Below the pieces are notes generated by a model, which saw only the letters and a program-made list of their open reading frames with translations, was not told where the DNA came from and ran no database searches. Position numbers and translations under genes: made by a program. Shown piece after piece: positions 8,933 through 18,960 of a DNA stretch of 64,000 nucleotides. Each line of letters starts with the position of its first letter. The first letter of the stretch is position 1. The stretch comes from JADJWR01 sp963847675 (GTDB taxonomy: Bacteria; Pseudomonadota; Gammaproteobacteria; Burkholderiales; Burkholderiaceae_F), in NCBI GenBank assembly GCA_963847675.1, contig CAWKAP010000008.1:496001-560000 (forward strand). The letters run 5' to 3'.

Positions 8933-9898
8933 ATGACCTCATTCCCTGCAAGCGAACACAAGGCATCAGCCATGAACATCATCCGCCTCCGCTCATTCCT
9001 TTGCCGCCTCATGCTGGCGCTGGCGCTGGCGGTCCCGCTCGCGCTCAGCGCGGCCCCGCAGGAAACCTTTGCCACGCCGGAAGCGGCAGTCGATGCGCTG
9101 ATGGCCGCGCTCAAGGCGGACAGCGATCCGGCGATGGTCGCGCTCTTCGGCGAGGAGCACAAAGACCTCATCGTCCAGTCCGATCGCGCCGCGACCAGCG
9201 CCACCCGGGCCAGGATCCTCGAGGCCATGCAGACGCTGCGTGTTTTGAAAGAGCCCAGCGCCGACCGCCGCGTACTGGTGATCGGCGCCCAGGCGTGGCC
9301 GGTGCCCATTCCGATCGCGCGCGCAGGCGATCGCTGGCGCTTCGCCACCGAGGAAGGCCGGGAGGAGATCGTCAATCGCCGCATCGGCGGCAACGAACGC
9401 AATGCGATCTACGTGATGCACGCTTATGTCGACGCGCAGCGCGCCTACGCGGCGGCCGACCGCGATGGCGACGGTGTGTTGCAGTACGCGCAGAAGCTCG
9501 GCAGCACGCCGGCCAAGCACGATGGGCTGTACTGGCCGGCCGACGCCGCGAAGGGCGAAGAGCCGAGTCCGTTCGGACCGCTGGTCGCCGAAAGCGCGGC
9601 CTATCTCGAGGGCCACAAGGCAGGCGACCCCTACCGCGGCTATCACTTCAGGATCCTGACGCGGCAGGGAAAGAACGCACCCGGCGGCGCCTACAGCTAC
9701 GTGATAAACGGCCGCATGATCGCCGGCTTCGCGATGGTCGCTTACCCTGCCGAGTACGGCAGCAGCGGCGTGACGACCTTCATCGTCAGCCACAACGGCA
9801 AGGTCTACGAGAAGGACCTCGGCAAGGATTCGGCGCAGCTCGGCGCGAAGATGACGACGTTCGATCCGGGCGCGGGGTGGACGGAAGTGCCGCGCTAA
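8933..9898 (+). CDS. DUF2950 family periplasmic protein
   Basis: A 321-residue protein with a signal peptide (LRSFLCRLMLALALAVPLAL, then SAAPQ). ATG 8933 is chosen because AGGAG lies 7 bp upstream; ATG 8972 would also leave an intact signal peptide. Hallmarks of DUF2950 are TFATPEAAVDALMAALK at the start of the mature protein, GLYWPADA, a PSPFGPLVAESAAYL stretch, YRGYHFRILTRQGKNAPGG and VVYEKDLG-like VYEKDLGKDSAQLG near the end. It forms a pair with the upstream DUF3300 gene, as at 42-44.3 kb. The biochemical role is unknown. It is probably exported with, and acts beside, the DUF3300 partner. Confidence 0.88.
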   Translation: MTSFPASEHKASAMNIIRLRSFLCRLMLALALAVPLALSAAPQETFATPEAAVDALMAALKADSDPAMVALFGEEHKDLIVQSDRAATSATRARILEAMQTLRVLKEPSADRRVLVIGAQAWPVPIPIARAGDRWRFATEEGREEIVNRRIGGNERNAIYVMHAYVDAQRAYAAADRDGDGVLQYAQKLGSTPAKHDGLYWPADAAKGEEPSPFGPLVAESAAYLEGHKAGDPYRGYHFRILTRQGKNAPGGAYSYVINGRMIAGFAMVAYPAEYGSSGVTTFIVSHNGKVYEKDLGKDSAQLGAKMTTFDPGAGWTEVPR

Positions 9899-10135
9899 GC
9901 GAGCATCTGCTCGACCCGAACGGCGGGCGGCTGGTGGGCCGTTTCACCAGTCAACCCCGCCGCCCGCTACCCCGCGTGCGGCTGCCCTGAAAAGGGAACC
10001 TTCTCTTCGGCGGAAGGGGCATGAACGCTGCGTCACCGCCGATACCGTGCGCGACTGCCAGCCCTACACCAACCAGAAACGCGCGAAGGAACCTGGAAGG
10101 CGGCCCATCGACGTCACCGGAGGCCCTGACAAGTC

Positions 10136-11422
10136 ATGATCCTGATGGCTGCATTCGTGCTGATCGTCTTCCTGTACAGCCTGGTGTCCCGGCGGCTGGA
10201 GCGGACACTCGTCACGGCGCCGATGCTGTTCACGGCCGCCGGCGCCGCCGCCATGCTCCTGCCGGCACTGGCACTGGAACTCGCTCTCGACCGCAAGGCC
10301 CTGCTGCTGATCGCGGAGCTGGGCCTCGTCATGACGCTCTTCACCGACGCGAGCCGCATCAACCTTTCGTATTTGAGGGCCAGCCGCAGCCTGCCCATCC
10401 GCCTGGTCAGCACGGGCATGCTGCTCACGCTTCTCCTGGGTGCCGTGTTCGCGGTTGTCCTTTTTCGCGGCCTGACGTGGTGGGAAGCGGGCATCCTGGC
10501 GGCGATCCTCGCGCCAACCGACGCCGGTCTCGGCCAGGTAATCGTGAGCAGCGAACGGGTGCCGCAGCGTATCCGTCAGGCCCTGAACGTGGAGGCCGGC
10601 CTCAACGACGGACTTTCCGTTCCGTTCCTGTTGCTGTTCATCGCGTTGGCCATCACCGAGGAAGGAACGTCTGGTGCAGGCGTCGTGCTGACCCGATTTC
10701 TCGGTGAGCAGCTTGGCTACGGCACCTTGATCGGACTTGCGATTGGCGGCGCTGGCGGATGGCTCATCGGCCTGGCCCATAGCAAGCGCTGGATGGCGCC
10801 CGCGCTCGGGCAACTCGGCGTCGTGGCGCTGCCGCTGCTCTGCGTCCTGGCATCGGAGGCGAGCGGGGCAAGCATGTTCATCGCCGCGTTCGTCGCCGGG
10901 CTGGCGGTCCAGTTCGGCTTCAGCGAGGCGGGCCGGCACAGCATCGACTTCACCGAGGACTGGGGGCAGTTGTTCAACTACTTCGTCTTCTTCCTCTTCG
11001 GCACGATCGTGGTCGGCACCTTGGCGCATTTCACGCCGGCCGTGCTGCTGTATGCGGTGCTGAGCCTGACCCTCGTGCGCATGGGGCCCGTTGCGCTGGC
11101 ACTGCGAAGCACCCGCCTGAGCAAGGCAACCATCCTGTTCATGGGCTGGTTCGGGCCACGGGGCCTCGCCTCGATCGTGCTCGGGCTCGTCTACCTGGAG
11201 CATGAAGCACGGCTCGAGGGCGAGTCGACCATCCGCCTCGCGGTGATGGCAACGGTATTGCTCAGTATCTTCGCGCATGGCTTTAGCGCACTGCCCGGCA
11301 TAAACCTGTACGCGAGGCAGATCGCGGCGCTCGATGAGGCGGCCCCCGAGCGTCAGGCATCCGAAGCAGATTCGCCCACACCACCGCATGCGCCGAATGA
11401 CGGTCCCTCGGGGCGCGCGTGA
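10136..11422 (+). CDS. CPA1/NhaP-type cation:proton antiporter
   Basis: A 428-residue polytopic membrane protein with about 12 hydrophobic segments. The motif APTDAGLGQVIVSS, followed by RQALNVEAGLNDG, matches the PTD and ND motifs of the two unwound helices in the NhaP/CPA1 exchanger core, where acidic residues bind the cation. The FMGWFGPRGLASIVLGL stretch is typical of the last core helices. It probably exchanges Na+ or K+ for H+ across the inner membrane. It has no tight operon partner; 236 bp separate it from DUF2950. A hydrophilic tail of about 35 residues follows the last helix. Ion specificity cannot be read from sequence. Confidence 0.88.
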   Translation: MILMAAFVLIVFLYSLVSRRLERTLVTAPMLFTAAGAAAMLLPALALELALDRKALLLIAELGLVMTLFTDASRINLSYLRASRSLPIRLVSTGMLLTLLLGAVFAVVLFRGLTWWEAGILAAILAPTDAGLGQVIVSSERVPQRIRQALNVEAGLNDGLSVPFLLLFIALAITEEGTSGAGVVLTRFLGEQLGYGTLIGLAIGGAGGWLIGLAHSKRWMAPALGQLGVVALPLLCVLASEASGASMFIAAFVAGLAVQFGFSEAGRHSIDFTEDWGQLFNYFVFFLFGTIVVGTLAHFTPAVLLYAVLSLTLVRMGPVALALRSTRLSKATILFMGWFGPRGLASIVLGLVYLEHEARLEGESTIRLAVMATVLLSIFAHGFSALPGINLYARQIAALDEAAPERQASEADSPTPPHAPNDGPSGRA

Positions 11423-11562
11423 AGCAGTGGCCCAAGCGCTTGTATCGGTCGGCACCTCGACCTGGGGCGAGCTCATGGACGTTTTCGGCAATATTCGAAA
11501 TTGGACTCGTTTTCCATCGCAGGCCTTGCGTCTGCTTCTGATACCGAAAGCCGAAGCCGGCC

Positions 11563-11844
11563 ATGAGCGCAAGCATCGATTCGGAACTCACCGGACTGTT
11601 CGGGCGCTGGACGTTTGCCGCCGCGCAGGTCAGACGCCTTGACGAGTTAGACGTCGACCCCGAAGCCATAAAGGCGGCCGCACATCTGATCATCAAGGAG
11701 CGCGGTCATCCGGAGCGTCAGCGTGCGATCGTCGATGCCCTCGATGACGACACGGCGGTCGCGCTGTGCAACTGGCTGCGTGATCCTGCGAACGCATCCG
11801 GTCTCCTCAAGCACGCCAGAGCAACGGCGCGCAAGCGAGGGTGA
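11563..11844 (+). CDS. Small hypothetical protein
   Basis: A 93-residue soluble protein with charged helices (AAAHLIIKERGHPERQRAIVDAL, split by a short turn, then DDTAVALCNWL). Codon use is coherent with the genome. There is no strong ribosome binding site and no recognised domain. It is 140 bp after the antiporter and on the same strand. It could be a real small gene or a chance frame. Confidence 0.45.
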   Translation: MSASIDSELTGLFGRWTFAAAQVRRLDELDVDPEAIKAAAHLIIKERGHPERQRAIVDALDDDTAVALCNWLRDPANASGLLKHARATARKRG

Positions 11845-12053
11845 GCGCGGAAGAAGGAGTGGCGTCGGCCGCCACGCCGAGATGCGTGTAATCACGGCAG
11901 ACACCCGCGCGGTCCGCGTAGCGCGAAAATTTCAGACGCCCTTTCCCGGCCCCGGCCGACCGCACCTTGCCGGCCGATGCTTCAGCCGCCGTTCCTGTTG
12001 CCTCCTGCCTGAATGTCCCTTCGCTTGATTGCGCGCAAGCGGCCAGGACAGAG

Positions 12054-12092
12054 TGTCTGAAAATGCGCAGGCTGTGTCTGGAAATGTCAAGC
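12054..12092 (+). promoter_or_regulatory. Tandem 21-bp-spaced operator, copy B (upstream of RND operon)
   Basis: TGTCTGAAAATGCGCAGGC begins at 12054 and TGTCTGGAAATGTCAAGC at 12075, exactly 21 bp apart, on the strand of the efflux operon. A possible -10 (CACAAT, 12112-12117) lies 31 bp from the start of the second GAAATGTC. The element is about 390 bp before the operon start. The remaining 11845-12481 sequence holds no convincing gene; a 143-codon open frame from 12148 has no family resemblance. Confidence 0.7.
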
Positions 12093-12481
12093 ACGGCTGA
12101 GGCCGGCGACACACAATCGCTATCCGCGGAAAGGCGACGATCCCGACATGAAGGTCTACCAGCGCATCCTCGACTACGGGCTGGTCACCTCGTACTCGGT
12201 CGTGGCGGTGTTATGGTTTGACGCGGTCGTCGAACGCCTGCACATCTGGCGCAGGCAAGTCGTGCACCGCAAGCCGCGATGCGCAGCGCGCAGTCTCGAC
12301 GCGGCAGACAATGGGTGCTTCATGGTCCAGGCGCCGGCAAGTGGCGCCCTGATCGATCGAGGCCAGCCTGCCCAGCCGCGCCGGACTGGAGTTAGGGTGA
12401 CCCCCGTGGCCGGCTACGATGCCGGCCGACTGACGTGTCGGACCGGGACGGGATCCCGGGTCCCGCCGCAAGGAGATGGAG

Positions 12482-13720
12482 ATGGCCGTGTTGCAATGGT
12501 TTCTGAGGGGCCGGTCGCAGGCCAGGGTCTTGACGGTGCTCGGCCTGGCGGGGCTGGCCATCTCGCTCGCCGCCTGTGATCGGGGCAAGGACGCCGACAA
12601 GGCCAAGAAGGCAGCCGCCCCACCGCCGCCGGCCGTGGTGGTCACCGAAGTCGCCCAGAAGACGGTGCCGATCTACAGTGAGTTCGTGGCCGAGACCGAC
12701 GCCCGCGAAACGGTGGAGATCCGCGCCCGCGTGCAGGCATTTCTCGACGCGCAGCACTTCACCGAGGGCACGATCGTCAAGAAGGACCAGCTGCTGTTCA
12801 CCCTGGACAAGCGCGAGTACGAAGCGAAGCTGCAGCAGGCGAAGGCCGAACTCGAAATCGCCATGGCGCGGCTCGGCAAGGCCGAAACGGACGAGCGCCG
12901 CCTCAAGCCGCTGGCGGAACGCAAGGCGGTGCCGCAGCAGGACTACGACAACGCGGCAGCGAACCTGCTTTCCGCGCAGGCGAACGTGTCGGCCGCCCGA
13001 GCCAAGGTCGTCTCGGCCGAGCTGGATCTGAGCTACACGACGATCCGCTCGCCGATCGCGGGACTGATCGGCAAGCGCCTGGTGGCCCCCGGCAACCTCG
13101 TCGGCAAGGGCGAGGCGACGCTGCTCGATACCGTGTCGAGCATCGACCCGATCCGCGTCAACGCGACCATCAGCGAAGCGGAATACCTGAGGTTGTATGA
13201 CCAGCATGTCAAGGGTGCGCGTAAGGCCAACCAGGCGGCACTGGAACTGATCCTGGCCGACGGCAGCGTTTTCCCGCCGAAAGGCAAGCTCGTCATCGTC
13301 GATCGGGCAGTCGATCAGAAGACCGGCACCCTCACGATCGTCGCCGAGTTTCCGAACCCCGAGGGCAAATTGCGTCCGGGACAGTTCGGCCGCGTGCGCG
13401 CGGTCTCCGAGACAGTCAAGGACGCCATCCTTGTTCCGAAGCGGGCGGTCCAGGAGATCCAGGGCATGCAGACCGTGCTCGTGGTCGGCGCCGATGACAT
13501 GGTCGCACTGCGCACCATTCAGCCCGGCGAGACAGTCGGGGACCTGCTCATCGTCCGCGACGGCCTGAAGCCCGGTGAACGGGTGATCGTCGATGGCGTC
13601 CAGAAGGCCCGGCCGGGGTCGAAGGTCAATCCGACCGCAGCCGCCGCAAGCCCGGCGGAAGCGAAGCCGGGCGAGAAGGCACAGGGCAAATCGGCCAATG
13701 CGAAGGCGGCGGGGAAATAG
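12482..13720 (+). CDS. RND efflux periplasmic adaptor lipoprotein (AcrA/MexA family)
   Basis: A 412-residue membrane fusion protein linking the RND pump to the outer-membrane channel. ATG 12482 is favoured over ATG 12476 because AAGGAG (12470-12475) abuts the first and stands 6 bp from the second. The N-terminus ends in a lipobox (LAISLAAC), so it should be lipid-anchored. Then come barrel-sandwich/lipoyl sequence (VEIRARVQAFLDAQHFTEG), a coiled-coil hairpin rich in Ala/Glu/Lys and TTIRSPIAGLIGKRLVAPGNLV, the standard return lipoyl motif. The tail is Ala/Lys/Pro-rich. The pump gene starts 3 bp after the stop, so the two are cotranscribed. The substrate is unknown. Confidence 0.93.
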   Translation: MAVLQWFLRGRSQARVLTVLGLAGLAISLAACDRGKDADKAKKAAAPPPPAVVVTEVAQKTVPIYSEFVAETDARETVEIRARVQAFLDAQHFTEGTIVKKDQLLFTLDKREYEAKLQQAKAELEIAMARLGKAETDERRLKPLAERKAVPQQDYDNAAANLLSAQANVSAARAKVVSAELDLSYTTIRSPIAGLIGKRLVAPGNLVGKGEATLLDTVSSIDPIRVNATISEAEYLRLYDQHVKGARKANQAALELILADGSVFPPKGKLVIVDRAVDQKTGTLTIVAEFPNPEGKLRPGQFGRVRAVSETVKDAILVPKRAVQEIQGMQTVLVVGADDMVALRTIQPGETVGDLLIVRDGLKPGERVIVDGVQKARPGSKVNPTAAAASPAEAKPGEKAQGKSANAKAAGK

Positions 13721-13723
13721 GCC

Positions 13724-16700
13724 GTGGGCAACTTCTTCATCCGCCGGCCGATCGTCGCGATCGTCATCGCGATCCTGACTGTCCTGTTCGGGGTGATCAC
13801 GCTCACCCGGCTGTCGATCGAGCAGTATCCGTTCCTGGCGCCGCCGAACATCCGCGTGACCGCGACCTACCCGGGCGCCTCGGCCGAGGCGGTGGAGCAG
13901 TCGGTGGCCACGCCGGTCGAGCAGGAGGTCAACGGCGTCGACCGGCTGATCTACATGAAGTCGTCGAACACCAGCGACGGCCGCATGCAGCTCGACGTCA
14001 ACTTCGAGGTCGGCATCGACCAGGACATCGCCAACGTCCTGACCCAGAACCGCGTCTCGGCGGCGCAGGCGCGCCTGCCGGTCGAGGTCACGCAGCAGGG
14101 CGTGACGGTCAAGAAGCAGAGCCCCAGCATCCTGATGGTGATCTCGATCTACTCGCCGACGGACACCTACGACGCGCAACTTCCTGATCAACTACGCCGG
14201 CATCAACCTGCGCGACCAGTTGCTGCGCATCCCGGGGATCGCGCAGGTCGATCTCTTCGGCGGCACCGACTACGGCATGCGCATCTGGTTCCGGCCCGAC
14301 CGGCTGGCCAAGCTGGGCCTGACCCCGGCCGACGTGATCAACGCGATCAAGGAGCAGAACCTTCAGGCGCCTACCGGCAAGGTCGGCGCCGCGCCGACGC
14401 CGAAGGACCAGCAGTTCACCAACACGGTCAGCGCCCCGGGCCGGCTCGTCACGCCGGAGGAGTTCGAGAACATCATCGTCCGCCAGAGCGACACCGGCGC
14501 CGTGGTCCGCATCAAGGACATCGGCCGAGCCGAGCTGGGCTCGCAGGACTACAACTCCTTCGGTCGGCTGAACGGCAAGCCGGCCGGCGCGATGGCGGTC
14601 TACCTGCTGCCCGGCGCGAACCAGCTCAAGGCAGCCGAGACGATCTACGCGACGATGGAGCGGGCCAAGGGACTGTTTCCGCCCGACATGGACTACAAGA
14701 TCGTCTACGACACCACGCCGGCAGTGGAGGCGTCGATCGAAGGAATCGTGCATACGTTCGTCGAGGCACTGATCCTGGTGACGCTGGTCGTCTTCATCTT
14801 CCTGCAGAACCTCCGCGCGACGATCATCCCGCTGCTGACGATCCCGGTGTCGCTGATCGGCACCTTCATCTTCTTCCCGATGCTCGGCTTCTCGGTCAAC
14901 ACGCTGTCGATGTTCGGCCTCGTGCTGGCTATCGGCATCGTGGTCGACGACGCCATCGTCGTGGTCGAGGCGGTGATCCACCACCTCGAGCATGGGATGG
15001 AGCCGCGCGAGGCGACCATCAAGGCCATGGAGGAGGTCTCGGCGCCGGTCATCGGCATCGCGCTGATCCTCTCGGCGGTGTTCGTCCCCGTCGCCATGCT
15101 CGGCGGGCTGGTCGGCAGCATGTACCAGCAGTTCGCGCTGACCATTGCCATCTCGGTGCTGCTGTCGGCCTTCAACGCGCTGTCGCTGACGCCCGCGCTG
15201 TGCGCCATGCTGCTGAAGCGGCCGAAGCCGATGCGGGGGCCGCTGGGGGCGTTCTTCCGCGGCTTCAACAAGACCTTCGACGCCAGCACCAAAGGCTATG
15301 TCGAGCGTGTCGCGCCTGCTCGTGCGCAAGTCGCTGCTGACGATCGGCCTCGTCGCGGCGGTGGCGATCGGGGCCGGGCTGTTCGCACGCGCGCTGCCGG
15401 CCGGCTTCATCCCGGAAGAGGACCAGGGCATCTTCGGCGTCAACGTCCAGCTGCCGGCCGGGGCGTCGCTGGAGCGCACCAGCCTCGTGCTGAAGAAGGT
15501 CGAGGACATCCTGGCCAGGACCGACGGGCTCGACTCCTACCAGACCGTCGGCGGTTACGGGGCGGTCACCAGCACCTTTCAGCCGAACTACGGCACGCTC
15601 TTCGTGCGCATGAAGCCGTGGGGGGAGCGCAAGACCGCGGAGTTGCACGTCAACGGCATCATGGGGAAACTGCGGCCGCAGTTCGCCGCCATTCCGGAGG
15701 CGCTGATCTTCCCGTTCAACATTCCGACCCTGTCCGGCTTCGGCGCCGCCTCGGGATTCAACTTCCTGCTGCAGGACCGCAGCGGCTCGCTGTCGGTCGA
15801 GCAGTTGGGCGAGCAGTCGCAGAAGTTCCTCGCCGCGGCCAGGCAGCGGCCCGAACTGGGTACCGCCTTCACCTCGTTCGACCCGAACAACCCGCAGGTC
15901 AGGGTCGATCTCGACCGCGAGAAGGCGCGCACGCTGGGCGTCCCGGTCAACGAGGTGTTCCAGGCCCTGTCGACGACTTTGGGCGGCTCCTACGTCAACG
16001 ACTTCAACCGCTTCGGCCGGCTGTATCGCGTCTACGTGCAGGCCGACGCCGAGACCCGGCTGAAGGCGGAGGACATCGGCAAGATCTACGTGCGCTCGAA
16101 GACGACCAACGAGATGGTGCCGCTCGCCACCCTGGTGACCATCCGCGACATCGCCGGCGCCGAACTGACGACGCGCTTCAACCTGCAACGCTCGGTTGAG
16201 ATCCAGGGCTCGCCGGCGCCCGGCTACACCTCCGGACAGGCGCTCGCCGCGCTGGAGCAGGTGTTCGCCGAGACCATGCCCTCGGAGATGGGCTTCGCCT
16301 TCTCGTCGATGTCCTACCAGGAAAAGGTGGCGCCGCCCGCAGCCCCGACCTTCATCATGGCCATCGTCTGCGTGTTCCTGCTGCTGGCGGCGCTGTACGA
16401 GAGCTGGCGGCTGCCGTGGGCCGTGCTGCTCGGCTCGCCGCTGGTGGCCCTGGGCGCCTTCTTCGGCGTCTGGCTGATGGGCTACGACAACAACGTCTAT
16501 GTGCAGATCGGCCTGGTGATGCTGATCGGACTGGCGGCGAAGAACGCCATCCTGATCGTCGAGTTCGCCAAGGCCAAGCACGAAGAGGGCGCTTCGCTCG
16601 AGGAGGCGGCGCTGGAGTCGGCGCGGCTGCGCTTCCGGCCGATCCTGATGACGGCCTTCGCCTTCATCCTCGGCGTGGTGCCGCTGATGCTGGCGAGCGG

Positions 16701-16881
16701 CGCAGGCGCCGGCGCGCAGAACGTGATGGGCACCGGCGTGTTCTGGGGCATGCTGGTCGCCACCGCGCTTGGCGTGTTCATCATCCCCGGCAACTACACC
16801 TTCGTCGAGGGACTCGGGCGGCGCCGGAAGGCGACGAAGACTGCGCCGGCCGCCGTCCCGCACGGGGAAGGAGCCGAGTGA
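13724..16881 (+). CDS. RND inner-membrane pump, HAE1 (AcrB/MexB) family, two frame breaks
   Basis: A pump of about 1050 residues that exports hydrophobic compounds using the proton gradient. GTG 13724 begins GNFFIRRPIVAIVIAI, the usual HAE1 first helix. The frame shifts +1 near 14179 (between SPTDTYDA and FLINYAGINLRDQL) and again near 15306 (between KGYVE and SRLLVRKSLLTIG). Between the breaks the sequence is fully conserved: GIVVDDAIVVVEAVIHH holds the helix-4 Asp pair of the proton relay, and the last third has IGLAAKNAILIVEFAK. The breaks look like sequencing errors; if real, the pump would be inactive. It is followed directly by the outer-membrane factor gene. Confidence 0.9.
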
Positions 16882-16882
16882 G

Positions 16883-18340
16883 ATGACCTCCCGTCAGTCT
16901 CTCCTTCTCTGCGCCGCTGGGCTCGTTGCGGCCGGCTGCACTACGGTCGGGCCCGACTACCAGCGGCCGGAGGTCTTGGCCCCGGCAGCGTATCGCGGGG
17001 CGGATGCCGTACCGGCGGCCGCTACCCAGTCGTTCGGCGAACTCGCCTGGGCCAGCATCTTTCCGGATCCGGACCTGCAGGAACTGATCCGCACGGCGCT
17101 GGCGCAGAACTACGACCTGCGGGTGGCGGCCGCACGCATCCTGCAGGCACAGAGCCAGGTCACGATCGCCGGCTCGCTGGCGGTCCCGTCGGTGGGCGGC
17201 AGCGTCGAGGCCCCCTACAACACGACCACGGGCTCCGACCGACCCTCGCCCGACAGCATCTTCGAGCCGCGCGCCGGTTTCGGCGTCGCCTGGGAACTGG
17301 ACTTCTGGGGTAGATACCGGCGCGGCACGGAGGCGGCGCAGGCCGACCTGCTTGCCGCCGAAGAGGCACGCTACGCGGTCATGGCAACGCTGGTCGCCCA
17401 GGTCGGCCAGGCTTATCTGAACCTCCGCGCGCTCGACCTGACGCTGGAAATTTCCCGGCGCACGGTCGAGTCGCGGGTGCAGTCGCTCGACCTCGTCAAG
17501 GCACGGCTGGAGGGCGGCGTGGCCGGGATCCTCGAAGTCCGGCAGGCCGAGACGCTGCTGTACACGGCGACGAAGACTATCCCCGAGATCCAGCGGCAGA
17601 TCGAGCTGACCGAGAACTTCATCAACATCCTGCTCGGGCAGGATCCGGGACCGATCAAGCGCGGGCGCCCGCTCGAAGCGCAGATTGCGGCTCCCGCGCT
17701 GCCGCCCGGCCTGCCGACGGAATTGCTGACACGGCGGCCGGACATCCGCCAGGCCGAGCAGCAGCTGGTCTCGGCCAACGCGCAGATCGGCGTCGCCACG
17801 GCCCTGCTCTATCCGCAGGTCACGCTGTCGGGATTCGCCGGCGTGGGCAACTCCACCATCAGCGGCACAAGCATCGGCCCGTACGGGATCTTCAGCCTGC
17901 TGCCTGCGATCACCCTGCCGATCTTCAACGCCGGACGCCTGCAGGCCAACGTCGAATACAACGAGGCGCGCGCCCAGGAAGCGGCGCTGCTGTACCAGCA
18001 GACCCTGCGGCAGGCCTTTCGCGAGGTATCCGACGCCCTGGTCGACGTGCGGAAGCGGCAGGAGTTTCGCCGCCAGCAGGAACTGCTCGTCGGCGCACTT
18101 TCGGATGCCAGCCAGGTGGCGAAGTTGCGCTACGAGGGCGGGGTGTCCAGCTACCTGGAAGTCCTGGATACGGAGCGCCAGTACTTCGACGCGGAAATCC
18201 AGCTGGTCCAGGCGAAGCGCGACGAATCGGCGAGCGTGATCCAGCTCTACAAAGCCCTTGGCGGAGGATGGCAGGCCGACGCCCCGGCGATGGCCGCGGC
18301 TGAAGGGAAGTCGGTGGGAGGCGCAGCCAAGTCACCGTGA
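16883..18340 (+). CDS. Outer-membrane efflux channel lipoprotein (NodT/OprM family)
   Basis: A 485-residue TolC-type channel. ATG 16883 follows the pump stop by one base. The signal peptide ends in a lipobox (LVAAGC) followed by TTVGPDYQRPE, the usual NodT/OprM opening. Two OEP repeats are visible: one around LIRTALAQNYDLRVAAARI and one around LLTRRPDIRQAEQQLVSANAQIGVA, ending SYLEVLDTERQYFDAE. With the adaptor and pump it completes a tripartite system. It is the last gene of the operon; 620 bp without a clear gene follow. Confidence 0.93.
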   Translation: MTSRQSLLLCAAGLVAAGCTTVGPDYQRPEVLAPAAYRGADAVPAAATQSFGELAWASIFPDPDLQELIRTALAQNYDLRVAAARILQAQSQVTIAGSLAVPSVGGSVEAPYNTTTGSDRPSPDSIFEPRAGFGVAWELDFWGRYRRGTEAAQADLLAAEEARYAVMATLVAQVGQAYLNLRALDLTLEISRRTVESRVQSLDLVKARLEGGVAGILEVRQAETLLYTATKTIPEIQRQIELTENFINILLGQDPGPIKRGRPLEAQIAAPALPPGLPTELLTRRPDIRQAEQQLVSANAQIGVATALLYPQVTLSGFAGVGNSTISGTSIGPYGIFSLLPAITLPIFNAGRLQANVEYNEARAQEAALLYQQTLRQAFREVSDALVDVRKRQEFRRQQELLVGALSDASQVAKLRYEGGVSSYLEVLDTERQYFDAEIQLVQAKRDESASVIQLYKALGGGWQADAPAMAAAEGKSVGGAAKSP

Positions 18341-18594
18341 CGGCGGACCGCGCCGGTTCCGGCTTGCGACGCGGCGGGCGTTTTCTGCGAAGAGCCGCCG
18401 CGACGGCGCCCGGCGAAACCTGCGTGTCGGCGCGCTGCTTCGCGGCGTCAAAGTGCTCGCTGCACCGCCGCCGGAAGCAATCGATGGACTGGCGGCCGTC
18501 CACCCAGTCCTGACGCCCGTGGTCGCGCGCTCTGTCGATCCGCGCGCTGTGCGTGACGGTTTGTTGATGCCGCACAAGTGGCGCAGGCACGGCC

Positions 18595-18632
18595 GTCTTG
18601 AAACGTCCAGCCCGTGTCTGAAAATGTCAGGC
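18595..18632 (+). promoter_or_regulatory. Tandem 21-bp-spaced operator, copy C (upstream of DUF3141 operon)
   Basis: GTCTTGAAACGTCCAGCC and GTGTCTGAAAATGTCAGGC sit 21 bp apart (core copies begin at 18600 and 18621), on the strand of the DUF3141-pta-ackA operon that starts 330 bp downstream. A possible -10 (TAGTTT, 18653-18658) lies 32 bp from the second copy, the same geometry as copy A. The rest of 18341-18960 contains no convincing gene. Confidence 0.7.
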
Positions 18633-18960
18633 AGAGGCACGCGGCGGCGAGGTAGTTTTCGAGGGGAACCGATTGCGGATCCGATCGTGACGCGGCGCGA
18701 TCGCAGACGTTGAACTGCGTCCGTCGGTGGACCACCGCCGAACGTGCGAAAAACGGCAGGGCCCACGTGATCTCTTGTCACGAGCCGCGCGCATCGTCTC
18801 CGGCGCCCGGCAAAGCGACGCGTCGCCGCGCCCGGCGAGCCGCAGCGGCGGCAGGCTCGCGCAACGAAATCCTGTCGCGGGATGCCGTCGATGCGTGGAA
18901 CCACTGTCTACCGGCATCGATCTCAGTGACGTCCGATTCCAGCCTTGAAGAGATTCAACG

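Noticed and set aside
12148..12579. Possible 143-residue protein before the RND operon
   Set aside because: Its second half overlaps the adaptor gene in another frame and the product has no domain or constraint; the first 25 codons look protein-like but support is too weak.
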